From contig JAUXAJ010000199.1 of NCBI GenBank assembly GCA_030620005.1, positions 1 to 9,969 of the forward strand: a stretch of 9,969 nucleotides of DNA, given 5' to 3'. Source of the stretch: Promethearchaeota archaeon. GTDB lineage: Archaea; Asgardarchaeota; Lokiarchaeia; Sigynarchaeales; SOKP01. Positions 7,185-9,969 of the stretch are shown piece after piece. The notes under the pieces were generated by a model that ran no database searches, was not told where the DNA came from, and saw only the letters and a list, made by a program, of their open reading frames with translations. The position numbers and the translations under genes are program-made. Every line of letters begins with the position of its first letter. The stretch's first letter is position 1.

Positions 7185-7215
7185 ATGTCGTGTTCGAATC
7201 GAATATGAGCGAAAA
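7185..7215 (+). other. T-loop intron of tRNA-Thr (position 59/60)
   Basis: The architecture is the same as in tRNA-Lys: outer stem GTGGG:CCCAC, 3' bulge AAT, central helix TTCG:CGAA, then an inner 9-bp stem (with G-U pairs) closed by loop AAT. Splicing leaves T-loop TTCGATT. The 5' bulge is larger (about 4 nt) than the ideal 3. Confidence 0.75.
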
Positions 7216-7228
7216 TCCCACCAGAGGC

Positions 7229-8233
7229 TTAAACTACTTCCGAGATTACAAATTTTTTAATTATTTGTAAGGCAAGCATTTTAAATGCGTCGGTTATATT
7301 TTCTCCTGTCAAAGCGCTCGTTTCCATGTAAGACACACCAAGTTTAGATGCCATTTCTTCTCCTTCAGAGGTAGCCACTACTCGCTGATCTTTCAGATCA
7401 ACTTTATTGCCCACCAATATCAATATGATTCCTGGTACAGCATCAGTGAATTCTTCATGCCATTTTTCAATACCACTAATACTTTCTTTATTAGTAACAT
7501 CAAAAACTAATATGCCCGTTTCGGCGTTTTGTAAAAACGACTTCCTCACTTTCTTGAATTGAGTTTGACCCGCCAAATCCCATATTACAAATCGCACTTT
7601 ACTATCTAATCCTTCAAATTCGCATTCTTTTTTCATGATTGAAGTGCCAATCGTCATTTTATAATCTGTTTCAAAAGATTCTTCAACAAATCTATGTACC
7701 ATGCTAGTCTTCCCTACGCCTCCATCACCACCTAGAATTAACTTGTACGCATATTCACTCGATTCAAATTTAACTTTCTGAAGTTTATCTACCTTGCGTT
7801 CAATTTTCTGAGAACTTTTTTCTACTATTATTTTTGGAATTACAGGACTAACAACGCGTCCATCAAAAATACGAATAATTTTTTCTGTTGTTAAATAAGC
7901 GTAAGGAATGATGTGATCTATATTAACATTCGAATCCAATACAGTAACAAAAATAGATTCCGGTCCAGCTTCACAGAATATGAATCGATATTCGTCTGTA
8001 TCGAAAGTTCTAGTTCCAAAAGTCCCTTCTTTAAATTCGTTTTTAATTCGTGATAAAACTGGTTTTACTAACTCGCTAACATCCCCCTCAATTGCCTTAG
8101 TATCTGAACCTCTGGCAAATGCATCAATAGTTAAACCATCTCGATTTACAATAAGTGCAAATTTTAAAGGACTTCCAACAGATTTGTTATACCATTTAAG
8201 TAAAGCTTCAAGCTTTTTTGTATTAACGGACAT
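7229..8233 (-). CDS. Roadblock-like domain fused to a Rab/Ras-family small GTPase
   Basis: This is a predicted GTP-binding switch protein of 334 aa. Residues 1 to about 127 look like a Roadblock/LC7-type alpha-beta domain (FALIVNRDGLTIDAFARGS near 25-43, then amphipathic helix and IFVTVLDSN near 94-102); a longin fold is the alternative. A linker with lysine-rich SSQKIERKVDKLQK (140-153) leads to a complete small GTPase: P-loop GGDGGVGKTS (168-177), switch I TIGTS (194-198), WDLAGQ (218-223) with the catalytic Gln present, NKVD (276-279) and TSAL (306-309). There is no C-terminal cysteine, so no Rab-like prenylation. Upstream codons to 8296 remain open, but ATG 8233 is chosen because the Roadblock fold begins there. 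The pairing recalls bacterial MglA-MglB in one chain. Such fusions are known from Asgard archaea; partner and pathway are unknown. Confidence 0.9.
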   Translation of the reverse strand: MSVNTKKLEALLKWYNKSVGSPLKFALIVNRDGLTIDAFARGSDTKAIEGDVSELVKPVLSRIKNEFKEGTFGTRTFDTDEYRFIFCEAGPESIFVTVLDSNVNIDHIIPYAYLTTEKIIRIFDGRVVSPVIPKIIVEKSSQKIERKVDKLQKVKFESSEYAYKLILGGDGGVGKTSMVHRFVEESFETDYKMTIGTSIMKKECEFEGLDSKVRFVIWDLAGQTQFKKVRKSFLQNAETGILVFDVTNKESISGIEKWHEEFTDAVPGIILILVGNKVDLKDQRVVATSEGEEMASKLGVSYMETSALTGENITDAFKMLALQIIKKFVISEVV

Positions 8234-8376
8234 GAAAAGTTCACTTATATTATAATAATAAAAATTAATTAATTTTATTCTAAAAGATAAAAACAATTGA
8301 ATATAAATTTTTTTAAAAGAAAAATTTAAGGGGTTCTTTTATTTATAAATTTTATATTCTTTTTGTCAAGAAAACC

Positions 8377-8397
8377 CACTGGTCGCTTGCGCCAGTG
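8377..8397. repeat. Hairpin at one end of the IS200/IS605 remnant
   Basis: CACTGG and CCAGTG form a 6-bp stem, with CGC/GCG able to extend it past a single unpaired T. Imperfect hairpins with bulged T are typical of IS200/IS605 ends, which TnpA recognises. It lies about 25 bases beyond the tnpA stop codon. Confidence 0.55.
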
Positions 8398-8412
8398 AGA
8401 TGAATTGACAAT

Positions 8413-8802
8413 AATAAGGTTTCAACCTTGGTTTTCAATATATTGGCTAATGATCTTAATAGAGGCATTGCCTATAGACAGGCAAAAATACCCATCATTC
8501 CAAAAAGTCTTCTTTTTCCAAAACTCGGTTGAAAGCTCGGGGTACTCGTGCCAAATTTGTCTCATGCTCTCCATCTTCAAGCGCCGAACAATTTGAGAGG
8601 GTGAAAGTCGTGGAAGGCTTGTTATGAGCACGTGAATGTGGTCACGTTCGACTTCCATTTCCTTGATAGAAAAATCCGATTTCTCGGCAATAATATTGAA
8701 GATCTCTTTAATTCTCTGACCATATTCGACCAAGAGAGTGCGAATCGGTGGGAAACACGCGAATTTTTTGCGCTAGATTCATGTAATACAATAAGGTTTC
8801 AA
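8413..8802 (+). repeat. Direct repeat AATAAGGTTTCAA, two copies
   Basis: The 13-mer AATAAGGTTTCAA occurs at 8413-8425 and again at 8790-8802, on either side of the transposase gene. It may be an internal element repeat or a product of rearrangement. IS200/IS605 elements do not make target duplications, so it is not an ordinary TSD. Confidence 0.5.
8422..8733 (-). pseudogene. tnpA: N-terminally truncated IS200/IS605 TnpA (Y1 HUH transposase)
   Basis: TnpA cuts and rejoins single-stranded DNA during peel-and-paste transposition. The remaining 103 residues contain the HUH metal-binding motif DHIHVLI (31-37), the RLSPSQIVRRLKMESMRQ region typical of the family, FWNDGYFCLSIGN, and the C-terminal helix with the likely nucleophilic Tyr in QYIENQ. 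Intact relatives are about 130-150 aa; roughly the first 30-40 residues (first beta strand) are missing. The frame opens only 15 codons further upstream at a TAG, and TTG at 8733 is the first usable start. In another frame, an ATG at 8782 begins MNLAQKIRVFPT. This could be a frameshifted remnant of TnpA or of a TnpB N-terminus. Confidence 0.8.
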
Positions 8803-8851
8803 TAGATATAAAAAATTAGAGTGCGATGATTTAATGATTTCCCGTTCTTAA

Positions 8852-8872
8852 CCACTTCCTAAAGAGAAGTGG
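8852..8872. repeat. Hairpin CCACTTC/GAAGTGG at the other end of the IS remnant
   Basis: A perfect 7-bp stem with a 7-nt loop lies about 120 bases upstream of the truncated tnpA reading frame. Position and shape fit the left-end hairpin of an IS200/IS605 element. T-rich plus-strand DNA follows, so a terminator is an alternative reading. Confidence 0.5.
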
Positions 8873-9010
8873 ATTTCTTTTCCATTTTAAGATTCAAATT
8901 CAATGAGAAATTCTATTAATAATTAATATTAAATGAAAAAAATTTTATAATTTCCAAAATTTAATTACATTAAATTGATTTGAAACCTATTTTTTAAATC
9001 TAAAAAAATC

Positions 9011-9122
9011 GCAGAGATTGCCAAGCCTGGTTAACGGCGCTGGACCGAGGCTCCAGACTCGAAGATTTTATCCCGAAGGAAAGTCTCATAGGAATTCGTG
9101 GGTTCGAATCCCACTCTCTGCA
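9011..9122 (+). tRNA. tRNA-Leu(GAG) with an enlarged variable region, probably an intron
   Basis: The acceptor stem is GCAGAGA (9011-9017) with TCTCTGC (9115-9121), discriminator A at 9122, no encoded CCA. The D-arm is GCC-AAGCCTGGTTAAC-GGC, typical of class II tRNA-Leu. The anticodon arm is CTGGA-CCGAGGC-TCCAG with GAG at 9047-9049. The T-arm GTGGG-TTCGAAT-CCCAC is normal and intronless. Two oddities: position 33 is C instead of the near-universal U, and the variable region (9057-9097) is 41 nt instead of about 15. Removing roughly 26 nt would leave a normal class II arm (TCC-ATA-GGA) and an 86-nt tRNA. Confidence 0.88.
9061..9086 (+). other. Possible intron in the variable arm of tRNA-Leu
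   Basis: AGACT (9055-9059) pairs with AGTCT (9082-9086), which could form the central helix of a relaxed bulge-helix-bulge. Removing 26 nt leaves a 15-nt variable region with a TCC/GGA stem. A permanently long arm of unusual shape is the alternative; boundaries are approximate. Confidence 0.4.
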
Positions 9123-9222
9123 TTAATTATTGGATTCAGAGTATTGCTTTACAAAAGGTTTAAACGGTCGAATAAATGCTTGTTATTAGATAATAAAAAG
9201 AATAGATTTAAGCACAGATTAA

Positions 9223-9969
9223 TTAAAAGAAGTTTGATAATTTTTGTTGTTTAATTTTAGGATTATTTGTCAAGCTTTCCACATATTCTTCAATTAATTC
9301 CATGCGTTGCAAGGTGTAATCGTCTAATTCAAATTCCTTGCAAAGCTTTATAGCCCGCGGAATATATTTTGCTATGCCGCCCCGATTCACAGTTAATATG
9401 ACTTTGTTCCCACATTTAGAACATTTTCCTAAGCTTGAGATGGGCGGTTTTCTATATTTTGCATTACATTTCACGCATCTAAAGCCTTGTATAGAAAACT
9501 TTTTCATATTTCCTAAAATGTCAGGAATAAAATGAGTAGATAATATTTTCTCTGCCACATTTTTGGCGTTTACAGCCTTGATAATCTTAGCTAAATGCAA
9601 TTGTGCTTCAATTTTATCATCCATGCTCTCGTAGGTCTTGTAAGCCGTGGTTGTGGGGCCCTGATTAATATTTTCAGTAGGAATATTGTAACCAATATTT
9701 TCGAATTGTTCTGGCGTTCCCAACCTGCTTCTAACCAGATGCATTATCCTTTCAATTTCATGAGGTGGAGCATACCGTTCAGTCGCCTCGTAGAATTCTA
9801 AAGGATATTGAAATAAGGTGTCAATGTTATGCGCTTCTACATCTATCTCGTTAGGATCTAAAAGCGTGCCAATAACTAATGTAGCGTCCATCCTTCCGCC
9901 AATCCTGCTTGGTAGGTAGAATCTTGAAAAGTTCAGTATTGGATCTAAAAGGAGCATTATCCCATCTTC
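9223..9969 (-). CDS. polC: DNA polymerase D large subunit DP2, C-terminal part (5' end outside window)
   Basis: This is the C-terminal end of DP2, the catalytic subunit of the archaeal replicative polymerase PolD. Codons are open to the window edge (EDGIMLLLDPILNFS...), so the gene is 5'-partial here and the ATG at 9957 is internal. Recognised pieces are PSRIGGRMDATLVI, LDPNEIDVEAHNID, YPLEFYEAT, RLGTPEQFENIGY, and a zinc-binding segment FRCVKCNAKYRKPP...CSKC. The last eight residues are QQKLSNFF, a perfect PCNA-interacting PIP box (Q-x-x-L-x-x-F-F), as expected for a PolD subunit that docks on the sliding clamp. It converges with plus-strand tRNA-Leu, 100 bases away. No intein is seen in the visible part. 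Confidence 0.93.
   Translation of the reverse strand, partial: EDGIMLLLDPILNFSRFYLPSRIGGRMDATLVIGTLLDPNEIDVEAHNIDTLFQYPLEFYEATERYAPPHEIERIMHLVRSRLGTPEQFENIGYNIPTENINQGPTTTAYKTYESMDDKIEAQLHLAKIIKAVNAKNVAEKILSTHFIPDILGNMKKFSIQGFRCVKCNAKYRKPPISSLGKCSKCGNKVILTVNRGGIAKYIPRAIKLCKEFELDDYTLQRMELIEEYVESLTNNPKIKQQKLSNFF

Larger units (their letters stand above)
7067..7229 (+). tRNA. tRNA-Thr (anticodon CGT or TGT) with three introns
   Basis: The acceptor stem is GCCTCTG (7067-7073) with CAGAGGC (7222-7228), discriminator T at 7229, no encoded CCA. The D-arm after splicing is GCTT-AGTGGTA-TAGC, the anticodon stem ATAGA/TCTAT, the variable loop CGATC and the T-stem GTGGG/CCCAC. The locus is 163 nt; removing 30 nt (about 7080-7109), 30 nt (about 7129-7158) and 31 nt (7185-7215) leaves exactly 72 nt. 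Splicing the anticodon loop as TT|CGTAA gives anticodon CGT; shifting one base gives TGT. Both are Thr, supported by C2-G71 and U73. A different split would give TAC (Val), less likely. The 3' end shares one base with the stop codon of the convergent GTPase gene. Confidence 0.8.
8377..8872 (-). mobile_element. Decayed IS200/IS605-family insertion sequence
   Basis: About 500 bases hold a truncated Y1 (HUH) transposase gene between two hairpins (8377-8397 and 8852-8872). This is the layout of an IS200-type element, which has subterminal hairpins rather than inverted terminal repeats. Exact ends are not identifiable by eye. The N-terminal transposase truncation suggests it cannot move by itself. 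Confidence 0.65.

Noticed and set aside
8234..8296. 21-residue N-terminal extension of the GTPase protein
   Set aside because: It translates AT-rich upstream DNA with promoter-like sequence; ATG 8233 matches the start of the Roadblock-like fold.
8413..8802. CRISPR remnant, because GTTTCAA resembles ends of CRISPR repeats
   Set aside because: Only two short copies with no regular spacing, and they sit inside an IS remnant.
9018..9254. 78-codon plus-strand open frame over tRNA-Leu
   Set aside because: It runs through the tRNA gene and into the DP2 3' end; no recognisable protein.

Overview
The window looks archaeal, and most likely from an Asgard-type archaeon. It encodes an archaeal/eukaryotic-type RNA polymerase (separate Rpo5/RpoH, and RpoB with the archaeal C-terminal zinc finger), the C-terminus of the PolD large subunit DP2, a Cbf5-type pseudouridine synthase with PUA domain, an archaeal ThiL and a Rab/Ras-like GTPase fused to a Roadblock-like domain. 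Its tRNA genes appear to carry bulge-helix-bulge introns. The DNA is AT-rich, and AT-rich box A-like motifs lie about 20-26 nt upstream of several genes. The Asgard assignment is an inference from the GTPase fusion plus the rest; no marker was searched.

All protein genes lie on the minus strand, so transcription runs from high to low coordinates. From right to left: the 3' part of DP2 (polC; 5' end outside the window); a plus-strand tRNA-Leu(GAG); a decayed IS200/IS605 element with an N-terminally truncated TnpA and hairpins on both sides; the Roadblock-GTPase gene; a plus-strand tRNA-Thr whose 3' end touches the GTPase stop codon; thiL; a minus-strand tRNA-Lys(UUU); cbf5/truB; an MJ0882-like methyltransferase; rpoH (rpo5); and rpoB (rpo2), which ends 39 bases from the window edge, where rpoA1 would be expected next.

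Two things stand out. First, rpoB is interrupted by one in-frame TAA (1033-1035). Translation continues in the same frame on both sides through conserved catalytic sequence, so this is neither the usual archaeal B''/B' split nor a frameshift. Second, all three tRNA genes are too long. tRNA-Lys has insertions in the D-loop (about 30 nt) and T-loop (29 nt). tRNA-Thr has insertions in the D-loop (about 30), anticodon loop (30) and T-loop (31), giving 91 nt of intron around a 72-nt mature tRNA. tRNA-Leu has a 41-nt variable region that would become normal after loss of about 26 nt. The T-loop introns of Lys and Thr sit at the same place (59/60), fold into the same bulge-helix-bulge shape and resemble each other in sequence, which suggests that one intron spread between tRNA genes.

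Functionally this is an information-processing neighbourhood (replication, transcription, rRNA/tRNA modification and tRNAs) with one metabolic gene (thiL) and one signalling or trafficking-type GTPase. Stretches without a protein gene over 300 bases are 5520-5839 (tRNA-Lys), 6857-7228 (an AT-rich spacer, then tRNA-Thr) and 8234-9222 (IS remnant and tRNA-Leu).
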